DNA from: Diplosphaera chodatii
Lineage: Eukaryota; Chlorophyta; Trebouxiophyceae; Prasiolales; Stichococcaceae
NCBI GenBank assembly: GCA_032358165.1
Contig: JAALGY010000015.1
Coordinates: 1,922,001-1,986,000, forward strand
Length of the DNA stretch: 64,000 bases
Direction of reading: 5' to 3'
The notes under the pieces are model-generated. The model was not told the DNA's origin, ran no database searches, and was given only the letters and a program-made list of their open reading frames with translations. How positions within the stretch are numbered: the first letter of the stretch is position 1; every line of letters begins with the position of its first letter. The position numbers were made by a program, and so were the translations under genes. Shown here in pieces: positions 46,962 through 59,783 of this stretch.

Positions 46962-47561
46962 GATGGACAGCAACTAGAGCACCTGGCAGCCTGCTGTGCC
47001 ACCTGCAGCGCGCCCAGGTGTCTGCTTCGTGACGCCCTTCGGCGCGGCTGTGGGAAGTCGCACGGAATGAAGTGGTGAGACTCTGCTGCTGTCCAGCACT
47101 AGATGCCGTCTACTGTGCCAGCCAGAGCAATCAGCATTCACAAGTGATTAGGGCGTGCACTAAAAGCTCATGTGCCATGGTCTGAATATGGCACAGTGGC
47201 ACACGGAACTATGTCTCCTCAGTTCCGGTCGTGACACGCCTTTAGCTTGCAGACGCTGCACTGTGGTCCGTGGACGTTCTGACTTTGCTAGCGAGCACCG
47301 GGACTTACCTTGTGCGACTGCACTGGGTGGGTTCGTAGTGAACGGGTTCTGATCAGTGCACCGACAATGCCCCGCTTGCAGGAGCGGAGGAAACAACCAC
47401 ACGCAGGTGCACCTTGACCTCTGAGTGACCGCTCTGCGCGGCAGCGCTGTGTCGCGAGCGTGGCAAGGCATTTGAGTTTGGGGCCTGTGGAGGAGACGTA
47501 GTCCCGTAGGCAAGTGTTACATGCGTTAGGCGTGTCGACAACCACGTGTGCCAGCGTCCCA
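46962..47561. promoter_or_regulatory. Divergent region between V-ATPase c'' and the ubiquitin-like gene
   Basis: 600 bases between two divergent starts with no convincing coding frame. Probably promoters and 5' UTRs. Confidence 0.4.
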
Positions 47562-50500
47562 ATGAGCCGATTCAATCTGCCGTCCCAAGGCCGCTCGACG
47601 CCCACACAGGTGGCCACTTCCTTCCAGTGACACTACTATGCTCCCATGATGTGATGCTCCTGTGCCAGTTTGTTCCCGCGCAGAAGCCAGCGGCTGCGCA
47701 AGTGCAGCTGCTTGTTCGCTTTGAGGAGGGAGAGCCCAGTCAGTGCAGGTGGTATTCGATCCAGCCTCATATGTGGCAGCAGTCAAGGAGACGCTTGCGG
47801 AAAAGAGCGGCTTGCCAGCAGAGCAGCGGCGCCTCATATTTACACCCTGCGCTCAGCCCTCGTCTGAAGCGGTAGCGACAGCGGCCGACGAGCACAGCGC
47901 CGAGGACGTGCTGCCGGAGCTGCACAGTTGGCAGGTGCTGCATGTGCGGCCATGTCAGTGACGCAATGGCTGAAGCCATCGAGGTGCTGCACACTGTGAC
48001 GGCAGTTGGTGCATCGCAATGGCTTCATGTGTGCAGGCCATCCTCTTCCAGAACGGCAGAGCACTTGGTCGGCTGGTGACGCCGCAGCTGCAAGTCACAC
48101 CCATCGTCGCTGCACAGCCCCTGGGCACCCAGCCGGAGGCCGGCAGTGCAGTCGGTGGGGCTGAGGTAGAGGCGGCTAGCTTCGACATGCGGGCGACCGA
48201 GCCCACACCTGCATCGGCAGCAGCCAGCAGTGGGCCAGCTACCGATGCGCAGGTGGCACGCCACGGGAATGACACGCTGCTGGAGGTGCACCAGCTGGTG
48301 TTTGACAGGTGGCAGCCCGTGTGGACGGACTTCAAGCGCAATCAGCGGTCTGTCGTGCTGCACATACCCGTCAATAGCACCTGGCGAACGGCCAACTACA
48401 GGCTGCAGGTCAGCACCTACCCTCAAGAGTGCCGCCTCAAGTCTACTTGGGTACCTCATGAGTGCACGATGTGCCATACGCACCCATCAGTCATTCGTGG
48501 CGTCCGCATAGCACACAAGCTGTCAGAGTGATTATCATCACTGATCCAGGTCATTGGCAAGGCCTCCGGCACGGGATCTTTCGTGCTGCCTGGAACGTAT
48601 GAGATCCCAGGCGACCGCAGCACAGCAGCCATCAGCCTGCACCAGCAGCGGTGCGAGTATGTTCGGGAGCACCAGCGGCGCCGTGCCAGCCTGGACGGCC
48701 AGGATGCTGCCGCTATCCTCCTCAGCAAGGACCCCGACCTACGCTTCGACTGCGGTATACATTGCCGTCTGCCTGGGTTGCAGTAGCCTGTTGGCAATGG
48801 ATGAAGTCGGACGCTGAACAATGCAGCGTGCTGTAGCTGACACTTTGCCATTGCTTTGTGGTGCAGGCTCAGAGCTGAACGGTCTGACAGCAGTGTTCCA
48901 GGTGTCTGACAGTCCAGCATGGCTCAAGGCCATCGTGCTGAAGTTCGCCCTGGTTGCAAGGATGGCTGAGGGCAGCAGCCTGAGCAGCTCTGTGCACCTG
49001 CCGCCCCCTTCAGCTGCAGCAGATGACTGCAGAGCATCAGCGCACTCAGCAGCCCCTGCGCAGGCCAGTGGTCACGGTGCTGCAAAGCCACGGCATGGCC
49101 ATCCAGGATCAGCAGCGGTGGCGGCGGCGACGGCGGCTGCAGCAGCGGCGATGCCACCTGCAGGGGCATTGGAAGCTCCGCACCACCGCAAGTCTGTCAA
49201 GCGGAATCACCGGCAGCGGCTGGCTGCAAGGGCGCAGCTCGCTGCAGTGGCTGCAGCTGCAGAGGTTGAGCCAACAGTGGCAGTGGCATCGTCTGGTGGT
49301 CATGATGATGCATTGCATGGGCATGTCTTCAATGCCCACCAGGCAGCAGGCCTGCAGCAGGGGGCTGCAGCAGCGGTGGTGACATGCGCTAGCTCTGGAG
49401 GTGAGTGGCGGCTCACGCTCAGCTGAAGATGCAGCTCCAGCTATAGTTGTCACCATTCTCCCAAGGTGTAAGTGCCGGCTTCATGCATCACTGCAAGGTC
49501 TGACTGAAGGTTTGTGCTGCATCAGGTGACCGTGGCGGTCAGCAATACCATGGCAGCAGCTCCTCAGGCGGTGGGGGCGGTGGCGGTGGTGATGGGGATC
49601 CAGACGATGCTGGGAGCGATGGCGAGGGCGGTGACAGCAGCAGAGCTGGCGGCACTGGCAACGGTGACATAAGCAAAGCAGTGCACAGACGTGCAACATG
49701 CATCATGCTGCGCTAGTGTCCAATCAGCCACATTGTGTTGCAACCGTATCAGCTGAATGCAGTAAGCCTGGCATGACCACAGGCGGTGCTGGTGGGAGCG
49801 ATGGCGATGATGACGGCCGCAGCCGCCGCAACCTGCACCCGCACTGGGATAACCGCGGCAAGCGGTCCGGCAGCAGGAAGCAGGACCAAGAGGATGCAGC
49901 AGAAGCAGCCGATGCTGCCACAGCGGCCGCTGATGCCGGCACCAGAACAGGCAGCATGCCCCCCAACAGCGCAGCTGCAAACGGGTTGAGCAGGCGGGCT
50001 GCAGCCACACCTAGTGTTGATGGCTTGGAGGCGCGTGCGGCCGCCAGCCGGGCGCTGTCAGGGGCGCTGGAGGTGACAACCACTGCCGCGGGCGATGAGC
50101 ACATCCAAACACGACCTCTGCCCAGGAAGGGGTCAACACGTCCCGCAGCCCACCTGTCTCGTCAGGTGTCGGAGCCGCCGCAGCGGGCCGTGATGAACGG
50201 CCACGCCGGCCCAGGCATGCCGCCAGGGCGCCTCACAGCTGACCTGCATCAGCCGCAGCAGCATGCCAGCCTGGCTCAGCATGACGGCCCAGCAGGCAGC
50301 CCTGCGAGGGCACACGCGCAGCCACCTGTCGGCCAGGCGTCACCACTGTCATCCCGCCGCAACAGCGCCCCCGCGCCCCAGCCGATGAGCGACGAGGCAG
50401 CTGGATCGAGCCACCAGACGCCACCGCGCTTGCAGCAGGCATCCTCGGGGGCTGGAGCCGGCACGCCAGCGAGGCAGCGCACGCCGCGACCCGCGCCAGC

Positions 50501-51009
50501 GCTGTATGTGCCGCCACAGCTGCGGCGGAGCACGTTGCAGGGCGTGCAGCAGCCGGCTTCCGATTCGTTTTCAGCTTGCTCAGGCAGCGCCCCCCCGGAC
50601 CTGCTTGCAGACTCCTCAGCACAGAGGACAGGCGAGGATGCACCCGCAGCACCAGCCACCAGTGTGCCGGCGGCCTCGCCCGCCAGCAGCAGTCGACGCA
50701 GCGAGCCGGCCGGCAGCAGGGGTGGTGCAGCTGCGGTGTCACCTCCTGTCGATGTGCCGGACGCCACTGATGACCTGGCTCCTGCTGCAACGGCCGCCAG
50801 GGCGCTTCGGCGGCAGCAGCCGCAGCATCAACCAGCACAGACGCACGCTGACGACCAGCAGCAGGCGCAGCCACGGCAGATACGACAGCAGCCATGGCAG
50901 CAGCAGGCAGCCGCTGCCGACAAGTTGCAACAGACAGAGGGGTCAGACAGCCTCAGTGCTGCTGCACTGGAGTTGCACAGGCAGACGCTGTTCGCGTCAG
51001 CATCCGCAG
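47562..51009 (+). CDS. Ubiquitin-like N-terminal protein with long low-complexity region (probably continues into the DUF789 part)
   Basis: A short first exon from the ATG at 47562 (MSRFNLPSQGRSTPTQ) precedes a ubiquitin-like fold: VQLLVRFEEGEPSQ, then VVFDPASYVAAVKETLAEKS, GLPAEQRRLIFTPC and LPELHSWQVLHV, aligning to ubiquitin from its first strand to its last. The junction at 47742 carries five extra bases (TGCAG) that break the frame. Unrecognised globular blocks follow: VHQLVFDRWQPVWTDFKRNQ, VIGKASGTGSFVLPGTYEIP, and SPAWLKAIVLKFALVARM. From about 49000 the sequence is Ala/His/Gln/Gly-rich, including a poly-Gly/Asp exon at 49527-49670. Frames and splice sites connect in phase at 51009 to the next exon at 51140, so the Ub-like start and DUF789 end are likely one gene. 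I separate them only because the chain crosses low-complexity sequence. Confidence 0.5.
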
Positions 51010-51139
51010 GTGCATACAGAGGCATGCATGCCACCATATTGTGCGCAACCTTCTGACTGCCGAGCGGTTGGTTGTCTCACCATTGGCTTGCCAAGTGTTA
51101 CTCTTCGCACTTTTCACATACACCCATCTGCATGCACAG

Positions 51140-54100
51140 GCACTGCCTTCAGCTCGCTGGCAGAGCAGCCGCTGCAGTCGGACTCTAGCCTGACGCCGGA
51201 CAGCAGCTCGGAGCCCAGCTACTGGTCCGCCGAGGAGAACAGCCCCTCTGCAGCCTCCAGCGGCAGCCTGGCGCGGGCGGCCGCCGCCGACAGGGCGCCG
51301 GAGCGGCCCGGCGTCAGCGCAGCCGTGCCTGCAGCAGCCGACCGGGGCGGCCCCGCAGCACAGCGCAGGGGCGCCAGCGCCGTGAGGGGCGACGCAGCGC
51401 AGCGGCCCCCTGCCGCTGGGCGTCCCTCGTCACGCAGCAGCTCGCTGGCGAGCCTGCGAGTGCATGGGGCGGACGATCTGGAGGCGGCGGGGCCCGGTGA
51501 GGTGGTGGCCGAGTCATCGCCCCAGGTGTCGCCCTTCCAGCTCCAGCAGCACCTCACGCGGCAGCTGCTGCAGCAGCAGCAGGCGGGCCTGTTCCCAGAG
51601 GAGGTGCAGCCGCAGACGCCCCCATGGCGGGCCACGCCGCCAGAAGATGGGGCTTCCCAGCCACCAGACTCGTCATCACCGCCGCAGCCGCCGCCGCTGT
51701 CTCCAGCGCACCAGCCATCAGGCTCCGCCACACGCTCGGTGTGCTTCCTGGCCTTGCACAATAACATCTCAGGGTACTTCACACTTGTTGTGCTACTGGT
51801 GGCGCTGCATTACTTCTGATGCCCCTGCAGACTCTCATGCTGCTGTTTACACAGGCGCCACAGACACCGGTGCGCCAGCTGCAGCGGCCGCCAGGCCTTG
51901 GGGGCCATTTGCTCTCGGAGAGGCTCACTGCAGGTCCACTGCTGCAGCGGCCGCCGCCGCTGGACGTGCCTCACCCGCAGCACACCGCCATGAGCCTGGG
52001 CATACATGGTGGCACAACTGTCGGCACACCGGCCACCCCGCCACCCAGGCGCCAGGTGCTGCACCGCGTGTTGTGCCCGCGGTGGCAGTGCAGTGCTGTG
52101 CGTGCCTTTTGATGCCGTGACCTACTCACCTGCCACCCCCACTATCATGCTGTGCTGTGACAACGAGGACGAGGTGTAAGCAGTTGTCACTGCATCGCAC
52201 AGGTGCAGCGCCCGCCGCCGCTGGAGCTGCCGGCCCTCAATGGACGCAGCCTCAGCCCGGATGGCACGCTGCGGCGGGGCTCTACCTCCCCGCCGCTCGC
52301 CAGCGTGCCCCGGGCGGCCAGCAGTGCAGGGCAGCAGCATCATGTTCTGCCACAGCCCCTGGGCACGCCGCCTCCAGCTGGCACTGGCGAGCGGCTGTCG
52401 GGCCCCATCCCGCCCCCTGCAGCCAAAGTGGCAGTTCCTGCAGCTCGTCTGGCGCCAGGCGAGCGCACCATGCCGAAGCAGCCGCCGATACCACAGCCGC
52501 AGACCCAGCAGCCGCCGATGTCGTCGTCACAGCGGCCCCAGCGGCCGCAGGCAAGCGGCTCAGCAGCGTGCGGCGTCATTGAGGCACCACATGCAAGGAC
52601 GCCGGAAGCAAGGCGGGATCTGGCAGCCAGTCAGGCCCCTCTGACTGCTACTACTGCTGCTGCCGCCGGTGAGCTATCAGCTGCCGCTGCCGCTGCAGCA
52701 CAGCCAGTTGCCCTGCCTGGCACCCCGCTGCCGGCCCATGACAAGGTGCAGCCGCACGACCGGGCACTGCTCGCAGCTGCAGCAGCTCAGGTGCGCCTGC
52801 TGGGGCTGGCTGCTGTGGTGACTGCTCTGAGTTGCAACTGCCCAAAACCAGGCAACAATACCCGCAGCTCAAGCTCACATTGCCCACAGGTGAGTTGCGC
52901 TCATGCAGCAAAGTGGAGAGTGATCTAAACGCTGTTGGCTGCGTGCTGCAGGCATCACCGTCCCTGCCACGAGCGTACGAGCGGTCACTCAGCTCGACCA
53001 GCCTGCACGGCATGATGCTGCCGCCAGGCCTACAGCAGCAGCTGCGCCTGCTGACACAGGTACCCCAGTGTGACCGTCTAACCCCTGGCCATGCCAGACT
53101 CCGTCCTCGAAGTAGCGGTGAGCTGCAAGTTCGGCGACATGTGGTGGAGCTGTTACGTGTGCGGGATCCACAGGCACCGCCGCCGGCGCCGCCGTGCACG
53201 CCGATGCCAACAGGGGACGCCGCAGCCGCCGCGGCGGCTCCAGGGCAGCCGGCGGCGTCGGAGCCGCCGGAGCAGGTGGAACCGCGGCCCAACAGCCGCG
53301 ACCCGCTGCAGGTGCGGTTGCCCAAGCTGCGGCCGACTGCGGGAGTACCTGGCCCCGCACATGTTGACGCTGGAACCAACTCCCTATCGGGCTGGCAATG
53401 GTGCCAAGACGATCTATCGACTGCTGAGCTGCACGCTGTGCGCATGCGGTGCTGAGCGCTGCTCTGCGCCCCCCGCCGCAGGTGCCGCCGGACCAGGACG
53501 GCCACCGGCGCGCGGCGTCGGCGGGCCCGGTGCCGCTGGCGCCCAGCCCCCCGCTGCCGCCGCCCGCCGCCACCGACGTCGAGCGCCTGTTGGCCTCCGT
53601 CACCCCCGTCGTGGCCGAGCCGGCCGGCCCCGGCGCCAGGCCGCTGACCCTGGTGCGGGCCGCGCCCTGTGGCAACGCTACGATGTATGTCACGCGAAAG
53701 ACGATGCTGTGCCGCAGACTCACTCCTGTGGAGTGCTGGCACTTTTGGGAGCAGCTGCCCTTCCAATAGGCTGTGTGGAATGCTGTTTGCATCTGTCTGA
53801 GACTATTTGTTTAAACTATTGATCTGCACCCAAAGTACAGCTGCTTCCGCAGCCACTGTTTTTGGTGCTTGCCAGTCTGTGGGTTTTGTCCCAAGGTGTC
53901 AGGTCGATGTGTCGGCTTGCCTGCGCAGGGCGATCTGTGGGCGTTCTACACGGAGGCCAGCGTGTATGGGCAGGAGGTCTTCACCTGCGGCGGCGCACGA
54001 GGGTGAGGTCCTGCAGCCTGGCATCCATGGCGGCATTCTGGATATGATGAAGGGCGCCACTGTGGTTTGAGAGCGAAACAACGTAAACAGAAGCTGGATC

Positions 54101-55689
54101 CGACAAGCTAGTGTGTGCTGCCTGCAGGCCTGCGCACGCCTACTTCGTGCCGCTGCTGTCCGGGCTGCAGCTGTTTGCCAGTGTGCAGATGGCGGACGTG
54201 CCGGACCCGCCGCCGGCCGGAGGGGAGCGCCTGTACGCCTGCGACCAAGGTCGGCTGCCACTTTCAGTTCCGGGCTCGCTACACGCCGGATGATACCATG
54301 CCTCAAGCCGCCGTGCGCCTGATCAGCACTGCTCATAGGCCCGTGATGCTGTCTATGTCTTGGGTCCGCGCCCAGCCCACGACGTTGGCCTGCAATGTCT
54401 GCAATACAGTGTTGCCCAGCACAAAGCTGACATCGTGTGCGCTCGTGGTTTTGCAGCGGCGCGGCGCGGGGGCTCGAAGCACATGCGGCTGCTGGCGCAG
54501 CACTCGGTGGGGGAGAACCCGTACTCGCGGGCGCCGCTGCACGCCGCCATGGCGGGCCTTGCGCAGCGCCCCGACGCTGGCGGCCGCCTCCTGTTCGACC
54601 AGCCCCTGGCCAAGCTGCACCCCGCCTCCTGGTGCGGTCCCCTCCCCCGGGGGCCCTGACATGTCAGCCAGTAGGTTTCAATGGACTGTGCTCACATACC
54701 ATGCATCAATGCATGTTGGGTTCACATTGGCAACTGAGCTCGGGGCCATGCATGTGGCCGCGCCCCGCTGGTGTGTGACTTTGGGCTGTGCGGGGTCTTG
54801 GCGTGTCATGGTGTGCTGTGGGTTCGGGCCTTGCACACTCCGAACAGGCCAGCTTAGCATGCCGTGTCCTATTGCAATCTTTTCCATCGAGCCGAGGTGT
54901 GCATGGCACCGCAGGTTCGCGGTGGCATGGTACCCGGTGTACCGGATACCAGACGCACCGCTCACGGCGCGCTTCCTGACGTTCCACAGCCTCGCGGTGC
55001 AGCAGCTGCCGCCGCTGCCGCAGGGGACATCACACACAGGCGGCTCCGAGCCACGGCTGTGGTGTGCGCCAGTGCAGGGTACGCACTGAGACTGTCGCGT
55101 CTCGACCTGCTGATGCAGTCTGCAGAGGTGTTCAGTGCTGCCCTGCCAACCTGCACGATGCCGTGAAGTGGCTGTCGCAACACACATAATTACCCGGGGT
55201 TGTCCGCTGCCTCGCGCAGGCCTGATGTGGGACAACATGCAGGGGGAGCGCTGGTTCGAGCGGCTGCCGGACACCGCGGGGGCGGGTCCGCTGCCTGACA
55301 TGCTCGCTGCCCGCGTGCAGCGCCACGTCACCGACTGGGAGGTGCGCCCAGCGCTTTGAACAGGACTTCTGCCTGCGATTTGATCAACCACCCTTGCCTC
55401 TGGCTATCCCAGATCAGAAGCGGCTGTCCTGCAGCAGCGTGAGCAGGAGCTGTCGCCATGCACAAACAGTTCATCAGCAAGCCACCACTTCAACAAATGG
55501 TTGACAGCATATATGTAGCCTGCTCGAGCCTGGCTGCAGGTGAACATGATGCGCGGGATGGCCAGGGCGTTGGCGAGGGGCACCGGGCTGCACGTGCAGG
55601 GGCAGCACGGGTGGCGGCCCTGCAGCAAGGACGACTTCGAGCACGGCGACTTCGAGTTCTTCAACCGTCGCATGGCCGTCGTGCAGTAG
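51140..55689 (+). CDS. DUF789 (PF05623) domain protein with long Pro/Gln/Ser-rich N-terminal part
   Basis: The C-terminal domain is the plant DUF789 fold, spread over short exons. Its opening is TDVERLLASVTPVV (near 53573). Next come GDLWAFYTEASVYGQEV (near 53930), AYFVPLLSGLQLFASVQM (near 54137), and HSVGENPYSRAPLHAAMAGL. After those, FAVAWYPVYRIPDAPLTARF then LTFHSL (near 54912-54990), GLMWDNMQGERWFERL (near 55221), and HGDFEFFNRRMAVVQ (stop 55687-55689) close it. The YPVYRIP core and the VERLLxxxTPVV opening match plant DUF789 proteins, whose function is unknown. Before the domain lie about 2.4 kb of Pro/Gln/Ala/Ser-rich exons, with LQQHLTRQLLQQQQAG and paired RPPPLDVP / RPPPLELP motifs in adjacent exons. 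The preceding exon (ending 51009) joins in phase, so this is probably the 3' part of the gene starting at 47562. Confidence 0.6.
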
Positions 55690-56145
55690 AGGCGCAGCAA
55701 GCACTTCGGTGGTTCTGCACCATGGCAGCTGCGCACATTAGTGCTTCAAGCATGCCGTGTGGGGTGCACACGGCCAAAACTAGCTCGCATCTACACAGAC
55801 ACGTACTGCAGCTCTTCTCAATGCAACACTGGTAGAATCGTTGGTTTAGCCCACATGCGAACACAGAGATGTCATTGTGCTGGGATTAACGCATGGGGCA
55901 GCAGCCGCATCCTAGCTTTGTTGTAGGCAGGCATCGGATGACGTCATAGCGACCAGGTGACAGTAGCACTGCTTTTGTTTTGATGGCACACGTTGTGGAG
56001 ATGTGGAACAAGGCCTCTGTTGATGCGCGTGATATATGCTGCGCATGCTTTACTATAACCGTGTAGTTATTCACCATCAATCCGATAAAAATCCTGGACC
56101 CCGGCACTATGCAAGAGACAGCGCCGTAACGGCAACTGCCCCTCC
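55690..56145. other. Convergent 3' region between DUF789 and MATE genes
   Basis: 456 bases between two convergent stops. Nothing coding seen. Confidence 0.45.
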
Positions 56146-59100
56146 TCAGTCATCATCTTCATCTCTGCTGCCTGGCTTTGCTTGCAGCGGAGAGTGCTGT
56201 CCAAAAATGCGCGCAGCTCCAAAGAGCACACGCCCCAGGGTGAGAATTTTAATGCTGAGCCACACGGTCAGGAGATCTGCAGTGGAGGGCAAGGCGTCAT
56301 GTCGCTGACTTTGCATGCACGTCATCTCAGTGTTGCGGCACATCAAGTGCAATCGTGAGGAAGGCATTCTACAGCTATCAGGTGAGCGACGTACTCAGTT
56401 GGTTAGCCTTGCCGACGAAGTAGAGCGCTGCAAAGCTGATGCTCCCGGTGACCAGCATGGTCTTCCCCAGGTACCCTACGTCGCCTGCAGGAGATGCTAA
56501 CAGGTGTTGCAAGGCTCGTGACGTCTATGCTGCCTTGCACCTTGTCCGACCGGCAACAGTTTCACCAGGACCCAGACGTCTGTGCAACAGAGGCGTGGCT
56601 TGCCTGCCCCTAGCAGGGAGCCGTCCACAATGCTGGCGCACGCATCGAATGGCAGGTACACCGCCAGGATAGGAAACACGCCTGCATCAGCAAAGGCAGC
56701 AGCCAGAAGTCACACATGTGACCATCATCTTGTGACCACGACCCAGGTCGCCGAGTGACAAGCGGTTCATATGGACTGCAGCATACATCCAGCGTGCATT
56801 GCGCGTAGCCTGAGAGAGGCTGCACACGGGTGCAGCACGGGCAAGGCTCCATTGGCAAGGCATCGTTGACCAGGTCAATCATGGCCAATGGACATGAAAG
56901 CTTACGGCGCGCCATGGCAATGACTTGGGCGTCGCTGGAGAAGACAGAGGGCAGCGCTGTGGAGCCCAGCGCCATGGCGCCGCCAATCACGAGGCCCGTC
57001 ATGGTGCCCAGCTGCAGCGTGCGCTTGATCACCTGCGCACCAATGCCGCCAGGTCAGCAACAGCCTTTTGCGACCAGCAGCCTCCGACCAGGAGCTTGCA
57101 CACTGGCACATAGGCAGATAGCTGGCAGCATGCTGCATCAGATCACGTCATCATCCAGCATGCATGGCAGTAGCACTGGACCATGAGCGTAGCAGCTTCC
57201 TACCTCGAAGGCCCTTGCGTGCAGGTGCTGTCCCTTGTACGCCGCCACCAGCGTCTGCGTTGCAATGTCCAGCGCCGAAAATGCCTGCGGGAGGGGCCAC
57301 AGACGCTCAGCTGACATGCAACACAGGAGACTGTGTAGCCCTGTCAACACAGAACGAGGGAGGTATGGGCTGCCAGCACCCAGCACCAACGACAACAGGC
57401 AGCAATCACCTGGATGGCGAAGATCCAGACTTGGCGCAGGATCTCGTGCGCCGCCAGGGTGATGGGCCCCAGGCCGGACAGGGTGGTCGTCGCCAGCAGG
57501 ATGACGGCCATCGAGATGATGTTGCGCGATGACAGTGACACCCCTGCCTGGTGTTACGTTTCAGAGGTAACGTTAGACTCCAGCAGCAGGCACATGCCAT
57601 GCATGCAATACATGGCTGAGCCCACAGAAACATAAAAAGAGCCGCCGGGACTGAGCAACATGCTGCAGGTGCCAGGGGCACTGACGCTGTTGATCTCCTC
57701 ACCCCCAGCAGCGAGAGGAGCTCGTCGTTCGGTGGCTGCTTGAACAGGTCTGCTGGGTCAAACATGCCTCGCCGCACCAGCAGAAACAGCAGCACACTCG
57801 CGCTGACATACCTGTGGGCAGCACACCACTTGGAAGGTTTGAGACGGGCGTGGGCACTTGGCGTATAAACACCTGCCCTCTGACTGCATCCTGCTTGCAT
57901 GTAGGCCTGAAATTGCTGCAGGGCTTGCCGCCCGCTCCCCATGTTGGTGGTTCGCATGTTGACGAGGAAGAGGGCCTCACTGGCTTGCGGACGTTGCAAG
58001 AGCAGCTCCGGCGACACCCATGCCAAAGCCAAAGATGAGGATCAGGTCCAAAGATAGGTTGATCACGTTGGCTGCCACAGCCGCGATCAGCGGCGTCCTG
58101 CAGTGCATGTCGCAGCAGCCTCAATTAGCTGCCGAACGAGAGAACACTATGCAGGGCCATGTGGGCTCTGGAATGGCTGTGGCCAGTCACTGCATGTTCG
58201 CATAGCCACATGCCACACCAACGGAAACAGTGGGTGCACATTGCAGACTCACATCGTGTCACGATGGCCGCGGAAGCTGCCGATGGTAACAAAAATGGAC
58301 AGGATGGCGGGCGTCGCCAGGCAGCGGCACCGAAGGTACGTGATCGCGAAGCCCACGACCTCCCCCTTGGCTGCACGATCAAGTCAGTCCGAGCGCTCTA
58401 TACTCCGCCCTGATCGATTTACTGGACACTCGACATACACAAGTACAGGGATGCAGGAGGTCCAAGCTGAGCTCAGTAAAGCCCCGAGCGCTGATGGTAA
58501 GCAGTCCTGTAACTAGCCACTGCATGCTGAACCCTCACCTCGCATCAGGGATACAAGGTTGGGAGCTGCGAACCAGATGGCAGCTGTGAGGACGACTCCC
58601 AGCACAGCTGCCACCTGCAGCCCCTGGGCCGTCACCTTCGAAGCCTGCATAGCCATTGCTCTGCTTCAGCACGATTGCCCGTCAATTGACACACATTCGC
58701 TTGGCAACTTCGGGATGCATCGCCAGGTCATAAGGCAACCTTGCAAGCCTGACAATGTTTGCATTGTTTGCATGTGGCGCTGAGCACGAACCTCTGCTTT
58801 ATTGCCAGAGGCTGCTGCGACTGCGACCCGTGGTGTAGTGACAGTCATCAGGAAGGAGAACAGGAAGTTGCTGAAGTTGAAAACCAGCGTGGAGAGACCA
58901 ACGGCGCCGAGTGGTGCCGTGCCCAGGCGGCCCACAATTGCTGCACGACCGCACAGCAGTACATCGGCACAACACATCAACAGCCGCTTATTGCAAGTCG
59001 TACTGCGGGGCATTCGAACAAGTATGTCACAGCATTTGCAGCAAGTCGGACTGGCATTGTTCCCACCTGTGTCCACAAGCGACAGCAGCGGGTCCAGGAG

Positions 59101-59499
59101 CACAGAAAACAATGCTGGAATGGCCAGCGCAAAAATTTCTGCGCATGCAGCACAGCATCTCAGGCCTGGTGACACCGTGCAAACCGCAATCTGCACAGCA
59201 AATGCAGACGTATCATGACCGGCATGCGTAGCTTGCAGTTGTGATCCACCAAACAACGGACCTTTGTCATATTGTGATGACAGAAGACCACTGAAGAGGC
59301 CATCTGTGCTGCCAGGCCTGGGTGCTGGGACTGCCGGCGCGCTGGCTGACGATGCAGCAACCCTTTGCTGCCTGGCATGGCGCCTGACTACCATGGGTTG
59401 TGTATGCCGTGCGGTGCCCCCACACCCATGCCTGCTGAGGCAGGCTACTGCTGGAGAAAGGGATATCTGTCTGCTGCCTGTGGCACTGTGCCGAGCCAT
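56146..59499 (-). CDS. MATE family transporter, probably plastid-targeted (EDS5/DinF type)
   Basis: Multi-helix cation-coupled exporter. The start at 59499 (MARHSATGSRQISLSPAV) gives a Ser/Ala/Arg-rich, acid-poor leader of about 60 residues, ending near ASSASAPAVPAPRPG, fitting a chloroplast transit peptide. The first helices follow: IFALAIPALFSVLLDPLLSL. Then come AAIVGRLGTAPLGAVGLSTL, VFNFSNFLFSFLMTVTTPRV, and ANVINLSLDLILIFGFGMGV. NIISMAVILLATTTLSGLGP, LAAHEILRQVWIFAIQ, AFSALDIATQTLVAAYKGQ, LGTMTGLVIGGAMALGSTAL and a late helix with YLGKTMLVTGSISFAALYFV complete it. An acidic tail (SRDEDDD) ends at 56146. The LxxHQ/AHEILRQ region and the DIATQTLVAxxxG block are typical of plant MATE transporters of the EDS5/DTX45-48 branch. 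Substrate unknown. Alternative upstream in-frame ATG codons exist, so the exact start is uncertain. Confidence 0.85.
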
Positions 59500-59783
59500 G
59501 GTTCTATCTGGGCTGCCCCGCCGCCATGAGCCTGCGTTTGCTGGGCATTGGCATGCCGAGCTGTTGCTGGCGCCATACTGGAGCCTCGCAGCTCCAGCGG
59601 CTGAGTGCATCAAAATGATGCAGCCGCTGACGAGATGTTGCTGCCCGGTACAGCCTGCTCGTGGCCGCTGCACGTGCGATGCCTGGTCCTCTTCACTGCT
59701 TTTGCCCGTTGGCAAAGTACGCTAGTGCCGTGACGTTCACGCCAAGCTGCAGCACACAACAAAGAGCTGAACACCTTGATCTG

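Noticed and set aside
50506..51139. First part of a 437-residue + strand frame (Cys/Arg-rich)
   Set aside because: Its first half overlaps the better-supported frame ending at 51009 and has the Cys/Arg/His-rich look of an antiframe. Only the part from 51140 joins real exons.
52651..53766. 371-residue minus-strand frame opposite the DUF789 locus
   Set aside because: It is a GC-rich shadow of the Pro/Gln/Ala-rich + strand exons with Arg/Ser/Gly/Cys-rich composition and no recognisable motif.
54115..55089. 324-residue + strand frame crossing the DUF789 region
   Set aside because: The DUF789 motifs switch frames at splice sites inside it; this open frame is accidental read-through of introns.
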